NCBI GenBank assembly: GCA_035578905.1
Contig: JAQJVL010000156.1
Coordinates: forward strand, 744,001 to 808,000
DNA length: 64,000 nt
From: Stictocephala bisonia
Taxonomy: Eukaryota > Arthropoda > Insecta > Hemiptera > Membracidae
Reading direction: 5' to 3'
Shown here: one piece after another, positions 46,255 to 58,968 of the stretch
Numbering within the stretch: the first letter of the stretch is position 1
Layout of the letters: each line of letters begins with the position of its first letter
Translations under genes and position numbers: made by a program
Notes under the pieces: model-generated
Told to the model about the DNA's origin: nothing
Databases searched by the model: none
The model's input: the letters and a program-made list of their open reading frames with translations, nothing else

Positions 46255-47061
46255 AGATGGGTTTTCCTAGGTGCAGCTAAAGCCTACAGCCAGTGGCTTG
46301 CAGCTCGTGGTCTGCAGCTGGAAATTAGAGCCGCAAGCCACCAGCTGCATGGGTGTTTTCCTAGATGCAGCCAAAATGTTGTAACGCTGCGCGGCTGGAA
46401 AACAGTGCATAAAAGATCAGTCTGCATAACATGGCGGAGTGTGCTAGTTCTACTCCTGACAGTTTGTTTATAAAGTGTCTATTGGACGAGGAAGAGGATA
46501 ATAAAATTGTAATACAATGGCTCAGACAGAGGAAAAGGAAATGTGTGAGTGATATTATTGCAGCACGAAGTAATGAATGATGTTATGAAATGTTGATCAA
46601 TAGACACCTACTACACGACGAAACTAAGTTTAGGGAATATTTTCGGCTGAGTGTAACACAGTTCAACTATGTCCTAGACTTAGTTAAATCTGATCTCACC
46701 AAAGAACCATCCAACCGGATAAAGTCCCCTATAACTGCTGCAGAAAAGTTGGCTCTCACCTTAAGGTAAGCTAAATACATAACATTTAGCCTTAGCCCTT
46801 TAGTTTGCTTAATTACTGTTAAATTAACATGTGTTTTCAATGATGTCAGTCACTGTCGAAGACTGACTGAGTTAACGCAGGGGTTTGGCTGCATGCGGCT
46901 GCAGCTCGGACTCCTCACTCAAGCAGTCCGAGCTGCAGCAGTTCGAGGAGCTTGCGCTGCTGGTCAAAATCGATCTGCGCATGCGTGAGCTGCTTGGCTC
47001 GAGCTGCAACGCAGCGTAGAGCTGCACTGCAGGCTCGAGCTGCACCTAGGAAAACGCACCT
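46255..47061. mobile_element. PIF/Harbinger transposon, internally deleted (807 bp)
   Basis: The left end AGATGGGTTTTCCTAGGTGC and the right end CTAGGAAAACGCACCT are inverted repeats about 25 bp long, sharing TTTTCCTAGGTGCAGCT. TTA at 46252-46254 and TTA at 47062-47064 form the 3-bp target duplication typical of this superfamily. A second terminus-like word (GGTGTTTTCCTAGATGCAGC) lies just inside at about 46351. The inside holds the first exon of a transposase and then GC-rich, GCTGCAGC-type subterminal repeats. The catalytic core is gone. Confidence 0.9.
46431..46765 (+). pseudogene. Harbinger transposase, N-terminal exon with a stop codon
   Basis: The frame opens MAECASSTPDSLFIKCLLDE and reads to a TGA at 46578-46580. 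It then continues in the same frame with HDETKFREYFRLSVTQFNYV and NRIKSPITAAEKLALTL, ending at a GTAAGC splice donor. The KFxxYFRxSxxxFxYxL and I(S/T)xxExLALTLR patterns are hallmarks of PIF/HARBI1 transposases just before the DDE domain. The remaining exons with the DDE triad are deleted, so the protein cannot work. Confidence 0.88.
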
Positions 47062-47159
47062 TTACCAGATTGTATATCCATTGCAGTAGAAGAAATTAAC
47101 AAAAATAGCAGCCTTTTAGTTCAAAGATTACGTAAAGTCTATTGCCTACTCTTAAAGCT

Positions 47160-47490
47160 ATTGTGTTGTGGATATTGCAAGTGATAGTTTCTATACTCAG
47201 TCCTCTGTATACCAATAGAGGGTCCGCTCAATGGGTACCATCGACGTGGACACTACTAGAGAAGACTGGGAAGGTCACGTTGGTTGGTGACCAAATTTCA
47301 GGTGTTGTTTAGGGGAGAGAATTCAGAATCAGGCTTGTTACTTAGCTGAAATTTGACCATACTACGTGGTTCGGATTCCTCGTGAAGCTGAAGGTGCCTT
47401 AGTTACCTAGCTGACCTCATCCTAAACCAAATTAAACTTTCGTATTTGCCCTAAAATACGATAAAGCTGAGTCGTCTCCTCAAATATACA
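47160..47490 (+). repeat. SINE-A copy, diverged and truncated
   Basis: Contains CATCGACGTGGACACTACTA, GAGAATTCAGAATCAGGCTT and TACGTGGTTCGGATTCCTCG, and ends CTGAGTCGTCTCCTCAAATAT. Its head is missing. It starts about 100 bases after the Harbinger element. Confidence 0.8.
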
Positions 47491-49298
47491 TTTTAATTCA
47501 AGAGATTTTACTGTATTTTTATATTGAACCATTACAAGGATATCCATGTATTTTTCCGCTAACAATAGTAGCCAAAGAATAAATAATATGTTCTGAAATA
47601 AAATGCTTATAATATTATTTTTCAACAGAACACGCTCCACGAAAAATAAACATTACGTGAAGAAACCTTATTTGAGTAACAACACGGGAAGACTGTAACT
47701 CGATTTTCCTCTTTTCCCATTTTCAATGAATCGAAATAATACAAAGCTTTTAATAGAGAATTTATCAGTTTAGTGAAAGTTAAAGAGAAGAAGTTTGATG
47801 GGGCTTCTATTAAAGGCAGTGGAGACGGGCATGAATATAAATAATGAGATACTATTTGATTTGTCTGAGTTGACGTAAATTCCTAACTTTGACGTACTGC
47901 TGACGTAGAGAACGGGGGAGGGGTCACAAGTACAAAGGGAGGAATCCCTAGTAATTCGTATTTTCGGTATCCTCGTATAAAATTTAAGAGGAAAAATGGC
48001 ATTTTTTGTGGTTTATAATAATGTTTCGAATAACTTTCTACGATCTCTTAAAAGGTAATGTTATATTTAGTGTGCTTTCTTCTTCTCTAAGTAACGAACT
48101 TGAGTTGTGGAATACGCATTGAATTACACCTGTTAAAATTTACTTGTAAAACTAAAAACAGTGACAACATATTCGAAAGCTTGACATAACGTAGTGCCTG
48201 AAGCGACGAACAATAATCTATGTGTTTCTCTAGGTGATATTAGAGAAAATCTCACCTAGGATCTTAGAAACATTCTATAAGGGCGTAATTTCGTAGACCA
48301 GCATATAACATCAGCGTTGATTATGTAACGTATATTATCAACGCTTCACCACACTTCGTAGTAAGTTTTACCTGTTTCAGATTTAAATTAATTTACTAGT
48401 TCAACTACAATAACAAAAATTAAACCGTTAAACCTTTAAAAATTAGAATAAAAGGCAAATTGTATTGATAAATTATGAATTATAAGGAGGCCGTTCGCTC
48501 CTTGAAATATAACAAAAACGTGAGTTTCTATTTCAGTGATTCGGTCCGTAATAATGATCATATCGTAACAATTGAAGTGTCACTTTATAATGGAAGGATT
48601 GTTCTGGTGAACCATAAGTTGTTATTTTTAAATTTTAAAAATTTTTCTAAATTTAAATTAGAGATATTTTACACGGCATTTGTAACGTTTTTAAATGAAA
48701 CACCTCAAAATGTCAACTTAAGGTCATCTCGATCGGATCTTAAATAATAATAAAATCATTATAACTCTTTATAATTTGTACAGTAAAAATGGATCAGCAA
48801 CCCCCGCCACCGCTGGCGGTAAAATTGCATACCTACTACAAAACTGTCGACGTCTCAAGGGCGACTTGGTTTGGGAAACGGCAAACTCAAATTTATATTC
48901 GTGTTAACATTTAACATTTTCTATGAAAAGAGTGCTTTAAAAAAAATCATGATTGTACAGTATTCAGACTACCTACTAGTAAGAACCCACTTTCGCTGAG
49001 TTAGCCTAAACTACCCTGACATTACTGTTCATAAAAGTCGGAACCAATCCAAGTTACCAAATATATTCATTTATGTGTTTATGACTATTCAGTAGTTTTA
49101 GATTGATCCACGTTTTCTACACCTTTAATTAGCTAATCTCGCTTTTCCTTGGCCCTCCTTTACAAATTTACTTGAAACTTTTATTTTTTTAGTAGCAGGT
49201 AATGTTATATTAAATGTAATAGTTTATATATTAACATTTTTTAGTTCATATTGCAGTTCTACCTAATTTTGTACTTTTTATTTTAAAACAACTCACAA
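47491..49298. other. Intergenic DNA
   Basis: Frames of 72 and 90 codons (47422-47640 - strand, 48475-48747 + strand) match nothing I know; the second begins MNYKEAVRSLKYNKNVSF. GTCATTGACGT-like words occur near 47870-47905. Nothing firm. Confidence 0.35.
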
Positions 49299-50229
49299 GT
49301 AGTACAGATTACATTCAATTGTCAATACGTCATTTCACCCACCGCGGCCTCTACTAGTAGTTGGTGTGGGTACAGAGTAGTACAGACTACATTCAATTGA
49401 CATTACGTAATTTCATCCACCGCGACCTCTACTAGTAGTCAGTGTCGGTACAGAGTAGTATGGACTACATTCACTTGACATTACATCATTTCACCCACTG
49501 TAGCCTCTACTAGTAGTCAGTGTCGGTACAGAGTAGTACAGGCTACATTCAATTGACAATACGTCATTTCACCCACCGCGGCCTCTACTAGAAGTCAGTG
49601 TCGGTACAGAGTAGTACGGACTACATTCACTTGACATTACATCATTTCACCCACTGTAGCCTCTACTAGTAGTCAGTGTCGGTACAGAGTAGTACAGACT
49701 ACATTCAATTGTCAATACGTCATTTCACCCACCGCGGCCTCTACTAGTAGTTGGTGTGGGTACAGAGTAGTACAGACTACATTCAATTGACAATACGTCA
49801 TTTCACCCACCGCGGCCTCTACTAGTAGTCAGTGTCGGTACAGAGTAGTACGGACTACATTCACTTGACATTACTTCATTTCACCCACTGTAGGCTCTAC
49901 TAGTAGTCGGTGTCGGAACAGAGCAGTACGAACTACTTTCAATTGACATTACATCATTGCACCCACTGTAGCCTCTACTAGAAGTCGGTGTCGGTACAGA
50001 GTAGTACAGACTACATCCAATTGACATTACGTCATTTCACCCACCGCGACCTCTACTAGCAGTCAGTGTCGGTACAGAGTAGCACGGGCTACATTCAATT
50101 GCCATTACGTCATTTCACCCACTGTAGCCTCTACTAGAAGACGGTGTCGATACAGAGTAGCACGGGCTACATTCAATTCACATTACGTTATTTCACCCAC
50201 TGTGGCCTCTACTAGTAGTCGGTGTCGGT
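49299..50229. repeat. 78-bp tandem array, about 12 copies
   Basis: The unit contains GTACAGAGTAGTACAGACTA, CATTCAATTGACATTACGTC and CCGCGGCCTCTACTAGTAGT. TACAGAGTAG falls at 49371 and 49449, giving 78 bp. Two unit types alternate (CCACCGCGG versus CCACTGTAG), so a partial higher-order arrangement exists. Confidence 0.96.
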
Positions 50230-50839
50230 TTCACGATCGCGGGGGTCTCACACCTCGCCGGACCCACAAGAAGTGTTTGCCGCCCCGACTTATTTCGCCC
50301 ACTGGCTCACCACAATAGATATCGCTTGCCCCCTCAGGTGGTCCCGGATTATCTTGTTTTGCACCCAATCTTTTGTCCAGCAAATCAAATAACACGCGGA
50401 CCCCACTCTGCTCGCTTTCATGTGAAATTTACCGAAATTCGCAACATAAGGTCCGAACCTTCTTACCCGATATGGCGTACTATGGGAGCCATTTCACGGA
50501 TAGTGTTATTACCAGATGGTCCTGAGCTTTAGTTGAGGCCGTATAAACTCGCTTTTAGGGAGGGGAAGGTAGATTTTAAGTTTCTACATGTGTATAAGTT
50601 AATATAAAAGAGTAATAGCTTCGCTCGATGGGCTAGCTAAGCCTCCAAACATACGCCTCGAGGTCACGAGACTCGTCCTACTGCTTCACGAGGGAAGTTT
50701 GTGGCCTCCCTTAACTATCTCGGCCTTCGATCACATTGGAGAACTTGGCCTACGGCCTCGCTTATAGCCATTGCGTGCTTGTAGATCCTGGCCCACGATC
50801 ACGAGCGAACCCTGCTTGTAGCATCGCTTGACGATCACA
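50230..50839. other. GC-rich unassigned DNA between two arrays
   Basis: A 68-residue frame (50326-50532) has no recognised motif. GC-content and CpG words (CACGATCGCGGGG) stand out from the AT-rich surroundings. From 50620 on, words such as GCATCGCTTGACGA begin to resemble the next array. Confidence 0.4.
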
Positions 50840-51250
50840 ATCATCGGCTTCTTGGTTAAGTTAAGCTTACGGCTTTGCAAGAGACCTGCCCAACATCACT
50901 TTCTCGGCCTTGGGTATCGTGGGGGTGTTATGTCTGTGGCTTCGTAAGGAAAGTCTATCTAGCATCGCTTGACGAGCACTTCGTGGTAAAGTTAAGCTTA
51001 CTGCTTTGCGAGAGACCAGCACAACATAACTTCTTCGGCCTTGGGCATCGTGGGGGTGTTATATCTGTGGCTTCGTAATGAAAGTCTATCTAGCATCGCT
51101 TGACGAGCACTTCGTGGTAAAATTAATCATACGGCTTTGCGAGAGACCTGTCCAACATCACTTCTTCGGCATTGGGCATCGTGGGGGTGTTTTATCTATA
51201 GCTTCCGAAGGGAAGTCTATCTAGCATCGCTTAAGAATATCGTCCTTCAG
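50840..51250. repeat. 131-bp tandem repeat, about three copies
   Basis: CTTACGGCTTTGCAAGAGAC, CTTGGGTATCGTGGGGGTGT and GTCTATCTAGCATCGCTTGA recur at 131-base steps (50866, 50997, 51128). Identity is high but with small changes. The 131-bp unit shifts the frame, so the open frames over it are not genes. Confidence 0.93.
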
Positions 51251-53244
51251 CCTCGTGAAGGAATTGTGCCTGTGGCCCCTCTTGGGGACCTTTGCCTTCT
51301 TCCGTCGTGGAGCTCAGCCTAGGTTCGGGAAAGAGATACGTTTGTTAGAGGATCTCGCTTCGAGATGGGCCTTGGAGTAGTATCCAATCCCTGGACCACC
51401 GGATTCAAAGATCGTATTTTACTTCAAGTAGTTGCTGTACGATTAATGGACAGTTGAGTGGGAGAAATGTGTGTGAGTTGCTTGTCCGCTCCCAACATTT
51501 TTCAAACCAACCTTGAAGGCTCATAATGACCTTGGTTCATCAGGACAGTGCAATAATTAGGACCTGACCTATAGATGTTTAACGTCTTAAGACTAGTTTG
51601 CAAGTAAATTAATTTTAACGGACTAACCATTTTGTATAGCTTATGACATACAAAAATACGAGTTGTAGTCACTTTATAAAACTATTTACCCGTTTGCAAA
51701 TACGGTTGAATACAAAAAAAATAAATACTGTGTGTATTCTAAACAGTGTCATGTCTATTTATTATACTTTGTATACACATTTCTCAAAAATAAAAATGAA
51801 CAGTTTAATTTGATATTAGAACATAGGTGTAAATACAAGGATGTAAAATCAAGTATGTAAATACAAGGATGTAATACGAGGATAAAAATACAAGGGTGAA
51901 AATACAAGGACAGGCAAGTGTTGATACTTTTAACACCGTCATATTGATACATATTGTATTAGTCAGTGCAATCACTGCCAAACTATAAAAAAACTCTTTT
52001 TTCGTTAAAAACAGCATTGTGCATTAAAACCTGCAATATCTTACCTGTGTGTTCTGATGAGAGATTATTTCGTCATAAATAAACAATGAAAAATGCATAT
52101 TCACATTGTGCATTTGATTATAAGCTGTTAAAAGCATATTGCCAACCTACGTAGTGCGAATGTGACATTATATTATAATAACCTGCTCTAAAACACCACA
52201 TTTCTCAACTAATTCTTGAAATTTCCGTAGTAATTAAACTCCACATACTTTATTTATGAATATATCAATATATAATTATATATTTTTCACGTTATAAAAT
52301 ATTTCAAAGACATTTTTAGTTTGCTTATCTTTTAGTATATATTTTCTTTTAATAACAGTTCGATTATTATTTTAGCTAATTGTAAAGCTTTGATATTTAG
52401 TTATTATACCTGTATTAGATTTATTTTTAAAAATGTGTTGTATTTACTTCTTCTAAAATATTTTATTTAGTTTTTAAGTGCCGTGTCTATTTATTCTTTG
52501 TATAACACTTTCACGAGTTTCTTATTTTGTTGATAATTTTTTTTACATTATAGCATTGCACAATCATCTAATGAATGTTTTAGTTTATATCAATTTGTTT
52601 TATGCCTATTAATTGTTAACTTAACAACTGCCCACGTATACACTTTTTTCGGATTATTTAGTCGTTTGGATATTTTGTAGCAATAAAATACAGGACATGT
52701 TGTAAAATTCTATTATTTAATTAATGTAACATTAAAAATCTAAAACTAACAATAAATTTGTTCAACAGACTTAAAACAATCTGTTAAAACAAAACTATGA
52801 AATAAATCAAACAATAATAAAGTCTACGACTAGTATGTACAATAACAAATAGTTATGATGTAGCCGAGCCCTCACTGAAAATAACAACAATATTTAATAT
52901 GAACAAATCTGTCTAAATATTAGTAAAATATTTTAACAGGTTTAAGTATGAAAAGAGTCTATATTATCATATCCATACCGTATCATAAAAGAAAGAATAG
53001 ACCATCTAAAATTAAATCTCTAAGTCAAAAGAAAAAAGAAGAAAACTAACTGAGATGGGTTGTTTGTACAAAATTGACCTTCTCTGGAACATACAACCAC
53101 ATATTTCTTGGTATAAAAATCAAACACTTTGTATTAACTTTTAGTAAAATACTATAGCAATAAATTAAATTAAGTCACTATTCAACATTATCTCACCTGA
53201 AAGTTAAACTGCTCAATTGTTTCAGAAAAATAAAAATTCTCTGT
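51251..53244. other. Intergenic AT-rich DNA
   Basis: Includes a short degenerate tandem of AATACAAGGATGTAA-like words at 51826-51912. Otherwise AT-rich frames only; no gene recognised. Confidence 0.4.
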
Positions 53245-53451
53245 AATTATTTATTCTTAAGACGCCGATCGTCAAGATATGGGCAATATGGATTTCGAAT
53301 GAGTGTATATGAGCGAATGTAGTCATTGTTAAAAACTAAGGCCAACTATTCCTTAGAAAGTGTCATTAATTAATCGCCCAATGACATATGAACAGCCGGT
53401 GATTGTCAGCTGATCCTTTCAAAATGAGTTACGACTTTGATTGGGATTGAA
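53245..53451 (-). repeat. SINE-B copy, reverse, head-truncated
   Basis: Runs from TTATTCTTAAGACGCCGATC through GTCAAGATATGGGC, TGTAGTCATTGTTA and AACAGCCGGTGATTGTCAGC to TTGATTGGGATTGAAC in the B-box region. The tRNA A-box half is missing, as expected for a 5'-truncated retrocopy. Confidence 0.85.
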
Positions 53452-54476
53452 CTTTTTAAAGTTAACATAACCTTTTAAGGTCTAAAACGATAAAAGGGAC
53501 TTTTAACTGTTAACGTTAAAGATCCTATATAAACTCTGTTTTAATGCTGACTGTGTATTTTGGAATTCTTCTATTGCATTATTCTCTTCCCATTTTAAGA
53601 AACCGTTCATAAAAAAACAGATTTGAAACTATGTTAGTAAATCTCAAAAATAGTTCCACTTTTGGCCATTACTTTGATTGTAAATTCATAAATGCAATTA
53701 ACAGAAACTTAAATATTCTTACATATTTGAGGTTAAGTGGAAGAGATGACTGTCTATACACATAGGAGCGAAGTTAGGACTATTTTCATCTCATTTTCAA
53801 TGTCTTATAGTATACTAACTAACATTAAATGCTGGTTTTTTCCATCTTGAATTACGTTAATTCTTTTACTCATAATAAAATATGTTAAATGTAAAACGAA
53901 GTGGCTTTTGAGATATTGTGATTGTAATTGCTGCCATATATAAACCACATTCACCCCGAAAATAACTTTCATCATTTTTACAGTGTCAATGTTAGTATTT
54001 TTATTTTACAGCATTTACTGATTTTAAAATTAAGGGCATATTATCTAGAGGAACTTCTGTAAAGAAAATAACAGTTTATATTTTCAATTTATTATTTTGA
54101 CTTTAAACGGAATATTAATTGAACTGGTAAAGAGAATTTCACGAAATTATTTATATGTACCACCATTGGAAGAGATTAATGTTAAAAAAATTATATGAGC
54201 AAGTCTAACACCAACAGACGAACACTGTGAGCAGACAGTGGTCATAGGGATTATATTACCTTAAAAAAAGGAAAAAATACACTTACTTGCGTTTGAAGTT
54301 AGATTAAAAAAAACAGAATGCTTAAACTAATTTATTTTACAAATCTTAAGCTATGCTATTTACAATATTCACATTTTCATGAGCAAAGTGACAGATCTTC
54401 AATAGATTATCACGTATAACTTACTTTATGTTGAATCATTTCCTTTTACCGTTAAGCGTATTTACAATAAGTTTTA
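53452..54476. other. Intergenic AT-rich DNA
   Basis: I see nothing specific in this stretch. Confidence 0.4.
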
Positions 54477-54697
54477 TCCTTGATTATATACACCTACAAT
54501 AGATAAACCATCTAATAGGAATATTTGTGGCAGTAATTTTGTTAGTTAGTGTGGCCCGCAACCACAGCTGTTTTAAACTGCATTACATTTACAGTACATG
54601 GGACTAGCGCTCCACAATGGACCACAAAAACAGCTGATATTTTGAGACTCAAAATTTAACATTGGATGGGAAATCTATTTGTGTATAAAATCAATGG
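54477..54697 (+). repeat. R220 dispersed repeat, copy 2
   Basis: Near-identical to 2344-2565, in the same direction. It lies just beyond the putative 3' end of the receptor gene. Confidence 0.85.
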
Positions 54698-54865
54698 TTT
54701 TATGCAACTAAAATTAAATTTATGTTAATAAATCAATAAACTTCAAACAGTTGAAAACAAAATTTAAAACATGTCATACAACTAACAGATTTACTTTTAG
54801 GTTAGTTTGATGAAAAATACATACTATAAATAAAGTAATCCTAAACAGAACATAAAAGCTTGTGC

Positions 54866-54871
54866 TTTATT
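54866..54871 (-). terminator. Candidate polyadenylation signal of the scavenger receptor gene
   Basis: Reads AATAAA on the - strand, 525 bases after the stop codon, followed by T-rich sequence (TTTTATGTTCTGTTT). It would give a 3' UTR of about 0.5 kb. AATAAA is common by chance in AT-rich DNA, so this is tentative. Confidence 0.4.
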
Positions 54872-55395
54872 TACAAGTTTCGGTATGAAGCCAAAATGAT
54901 AGCTTTTACACATGTTTCCTATGACTGGATGTGAATAGTTGTTTAAACCCAGTTATTAATACAGCCAGGATATTGGGAAACTGTATTTGTCCAGAGAGAA
55001 AAACGAAACAAAGGTTACTTTCATGTTACCGGACGTCCCAGTGGTAGTTACCACTACTGTAAATGTTTATCAATTTGTAAACATTACTACGTTTATCCTT
55101 CAAAATTTGGAGAAGAATGGAAGTACTGACAACGGTGCTGGCCCTGTTATCCACACAGATAACTGGAGAACTAACTACTCGACTCTCTAAATTTCTATAA
55201 GGGACACCCATTCAGCACATTACTGGATACGACCTCCAGTATGATTTATGTCATAGAGTATGTGTGTTCAGTAAATAGGATGGAGTTGTATTCTAATCCA
55301 AGAATGTAGTAGGAAATGAAGTTCAATGAAGTCTTGAGATCTAGTGTAAACTAGTTGTGGATACAATGTCTGGTGTAGTTGAAGTTCAATGAAGT

Positions 55396-55654
55396 CTAGT
55401 GTAATGTAGTTGTTGCTATAGTGGCTGGTGCAGTCTTCGTGGGTTCTTTAACTTCGGGCTTTTTGCAAGCTCTCAGCAGGAGAACAACTATGCAGATAAT
55501 GGTGCCTGCTGTGAGAGCAGTTATCCCAGTGCCAAGGGCTAGTGAAGGCAGCAACAACACTAGACGGAGCTCCTTGGCTAAGGGCGGAGTGATGTGAACA
55601 CTCTGGTCTGCCCACAGGACAGGCAACATCAGCCGTGGTGCAGTCCTGTACATC
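55396..55654 (-). CDS. Class B scavenger receptor (CD36 family), last coding exon
   Basis: Acceptor CTTGTCTACAG precedes the exon; its first base completes the serine codon split from the exon at 56550. It encodes MYRTAPRLMLPVLWADQSVH, where LPVLW is the family motif before the second membrane pass. A 30-residue hydrophobic segment follows (LVLLLPSLALGTGIT onward, to LLLRAC). The tail is short, basic then threonine-rich (KKPEVKEPTKTAP), and ends TLH. CD36-type proteins span the membrane twice with both ends in the cytosol and bind lipids or lipoproteins through the large outer loop. The tail has no motif that decides the subfamily. This exon ends the 276-residue part seen in the window. Confidence 0.92.
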
Positions 55655-56549
55655 CTGTAGACAAGAACCAGAATTGTAGGATAATTACACTAAAATATAT
55701 TCGGCTATTTTACACGAGAGAGTTGTTTGGAAGTGGATTTATTATTGGTTTTGTCACGAAGTTAATATGAAGCTAGCTGAAGTTGAAAATTCAGCGTACT
55801 CTTTAGAAATCAATGGGTTACAAATTGACTTAATAAGTGACTAAGCGAGTGGGTTAGGAGAGAAAGGACGAGCAGTTAGAATCAGAGAAGAGCTAATGAG
55901 TACAAGAGTGGGATGTATTGATGAGGTAATGAAAACAGGATTAAAGGATCAAATGAGCGAGAAAGGCAAAAACTGGATGTTTCGGCCATCGCAGAAGTGA
56001 GTACTGTATGTGTTAGGGTGTACGCATGGCATCAGTATGGATGATGGAGTTAAGGAAATGTTTATTAAGAACAACTGGATGTTATGATGAGTCTATAAGT
56101 TGATAAGTACAAGTGTTAATGAGTGCTTTATTATTGAGTAATAAGTATTATTAAAGGTTCATTTACTAAACTAATTTTTGATTCCTCCTCCTTTTAATTT
56201 AGTGGCTGGTTTTGAACAACATTATGATATACTATATATACACTATTGAGTAAGCTTGTAGCCTTTGGAGTGTGCAAGTTAGCACGTTTGTTTGGTTATA
56301 CTTAATAAACATAATTACTAATCTAAGAAATTTGAGAAAGTTTTGTTCAAATAATTAAACGTGTATCGGAAAATATGTATTTCTGATATTAAGCGATATT
56401 TTCTTATCCAATATAGCTTCACACTTCCAAAGGTTGAGGCAAGAGCCTGTTTCAGATAGGACATAGATGGTTTAGTTTTTATTACTTTTTATAGGCTATC
56501 ATTAAAAAGTGTAATGATAAGAAATTATTAACTTTCAGAAGCAACTTAC
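55655..56549 (-). other. Last intron of the receptor gene
   Basis: Bounded by donor GTAAGT after the 56550 exon and acceptor CTACAG before 55654, 895 bases. No repeats shared with other parts of the window and no RNA gene seen. Confidence 0.85.
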
Positions 56550-56623
56550 GAAATGTATGGAATTGGTTGCATGTACATGTTGAGCTGTACTCTAGCCTTG
56601 ACGTCTACAGGAACACCCAATGT
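56550..56623 (-). CDS. Class B scavenger receptor, 74-bp penultimate exon
   Basis: Too short to stand out as an open frame; recognised from splice sites (CTATGTTTCAG before, GTAAGT after) and from its product TLGVPVDVKARVQLNMYMQP. After SFTIEP of the previous exon this gives EPTLGVPVDVKARVQLNMYM. That matches the CD36-family pattern EPxxGxPxxxxARxQLN in the outer loop. It starts in phase 0 and ends in phase 2, which fits both neighbours exactly. Confidence 0.93.
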
Positions 56624-57539
56624 CTGAAACATAGAGTAACTTATGAAACTATACCGGAAGTAGAGTACTTTAAAACGTAAAAGTACCAACAAAGTGAAAA
56701 AATTTACATTTAACAACATTTTGTGAGTAACAACTTTTATTTTATTTCATAATATTGACCTTAGATCTGTAGTTTCTGCTTCAAATAATATATCTGATTA
56801 ATACGTTTTAGCGTAAAATTAATGTAAATGAAAATTAACTTTATGAATGAGAATTAAATATTACATAAACATACAAACCAGACACGTGCCTTACATTCCA
56901 TTCATAAGTAAATTTTAATTAAATTTCCAGAAAAGTACAAACAATAAAAACATTTTCATAATGGGCCAGACAATAAGTGACCTGCGTGTTATATTTAACG
57001 CATATATGGATTTAAGCACTAGAGAGGATTCGTTCCGCCGCTGAGCTGCCTGACTTCGCGGGTGTGACTCACCTCCGTCTTCAAGCGTTCAACTTCCGCA
57101 AAACTGTTTAGTTGGAAAAGAATTACTGTAATGAACAGTAAAAGTTTATTTAATTGCTATATTTTAAGACCCCTACCAGCCTGCTATTTTTTATGACAAT
57201 ATTAAATGGAATAACACAGTAGGAGAAGAGTAGTTCTCTCTCTCCCTTCCACCACTCAGTCCATATCTCTCGCACAGGTTCATTCAGCATGTCACTCTCT
57301 AAACGGCCTATCTATAGTTACGAAAACAAACTTGATTTCACAAAGATGTACGCTGCTCTTTCATAAATCAACTTTAAAAAAGTGTCAGTCTGAAAATGCC
57401 CTAGATAATTTCCATTTTTCGTTGTTTCGAAATATATTTCACAAAATCCATTCATCATTCATGTTCGGTAATATAATGACCGAAGAATCTTCCACATTTA
57501 TTTGTCACATAACTAAACATGAGAGTATTTATAATTAAA

Positions 57540-58088
57540 CTAGCTGTACCCGCCCGCTTCGCCGGTCATAATATTGAGTTTGATTTAGAACCTAATATGT
57601 GAAAGAATTCGAGCATTTTTGCTTCTTCTACCAATATTAGATTTTTTAGGAGGCATGTCATAAAAAGTAAACTGCAAAACAAATAATTATTTATTTTTTA
57701 TTTTCACGTTTCACCACATGTTTTAATTACCGAGGAAAAAAGGTTAACACCAAATACAGATCACCCGATCAAGTAAAAGTAATGTGTGCTACACTCTCAA
57801 GGTGAAATGTAGAACTACAATTAATCAAAACATATACAGTACTGTTGTTATGAGAACTTCAATCTGCTTATGGCATGTGAAAGTACATTAAACCACACAG
57901 TCATATGTTTTTTGTAAACAATTCAGATTCTCCATTTGAATAACATGGGATCTTTAGGAGCCTGTGGGGCGGGACCCTGTGGACGGATCTGCATTAAACT
58001 TTACAGAAACCATCTCGGGAGTTTACAGGATAACATCCTAAAGTTTCATGGCGATCGGTTGGATGGTTTGGCAGCGCATAAACTTCAA

Positions 58089-58155
<67 letters not shown>

Positions 58156-58183
58156 AACATCCTCTTTTATAAATATAGATAAA
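57540..58183 (+). repeat. RTE/SINE-type dispersed repeat, long copy
   Basis: Begins CTAGCTGTACCCGCCCGCTT then CGCCGG, and ends AAAGTTTCATGGCGATCGGT, GGATGGTTTGGCAGCGCATA, a simple repeat and CTTTTATAAATATAGAT. Both ends match signatures of a repeat type widespread in insect genomes. No frame remains. It is antisense to the receptor transcript. Confidence 0.65.
58088..58153. repeat. (CA)n(TA)n microsatellite
   Basis: About 13 CA units pass directly into about 19 TA units. It sits at the 3' end of the repeat above, where the ACAAACATACA motif would be, so it likely grew from that tail. Confidence 0.97.
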
Positions 58184-58968
58184 ACAATATTATGACACTC
58201 TTAATTTTACTTAATAATTAAGTTGCATTTAGCAACAACTCGTCAACATAATATAAAGCTCTATTTACTAGGTAATCTTTTAACATGTTATTACATTTGC
58301 GTCGATTCGTTTCCTATCAAATATACTGTATCTTATGTAATGTATTAAGTAATTTTGCTCCTATATTTTTATGTAGTGCAGCCGCAAGTTGGAGTCTGTC
58401 TATACATTTCATTATATTGATACCTTTGAAAAAGTTTTACTGTAGTAAAAATACTTAATATTATTTGTATATCTAGAAATTCATTTTCATTAAAAAGAAC
58501 CAAATATTGACTAAATGTGTTACCTCAACTAATATATTTTTCTCTGCTAGTGGCACAAACTGCTTGCTTTTAGAATTTGAAAAGTGTTTAATTTGATATA
58601 AAAGTATATCGTTCCATAGGATTTCCAGCGCTCGAATTACTTCAATAGTGAATTATATCAACTGTTCATAATTCGTCTGTTAACTACGATAAACATATGT
58701 TCTTCGTAGTCATGTATGAAAATGGCATTCAATGTATATGGTTTAAATGAACACAAGACTTCGGGACATTTTTGTGATGTGGACCATTATTAGCCAATAT
58801 TCTTATACTGTCATTTATTTTGCTATCACAAACTTATACATTGACTATTGTCATGAAAATAAAATATACTTAGTCCTAAACTGTGGTCAAATACTGGCTA
58901 TATACAAAATAATAGACATATTTTCTTCTTTATTGTTGTTATTTCTTGTATAATATAAATGAATACGG

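Noticed and set aside
57936..58172. 78-codon frame ending in TH and YI repeats
   Set aside because: It reads through the (CA)n(TA)n microsatellite at the end of a dispersed repeat.
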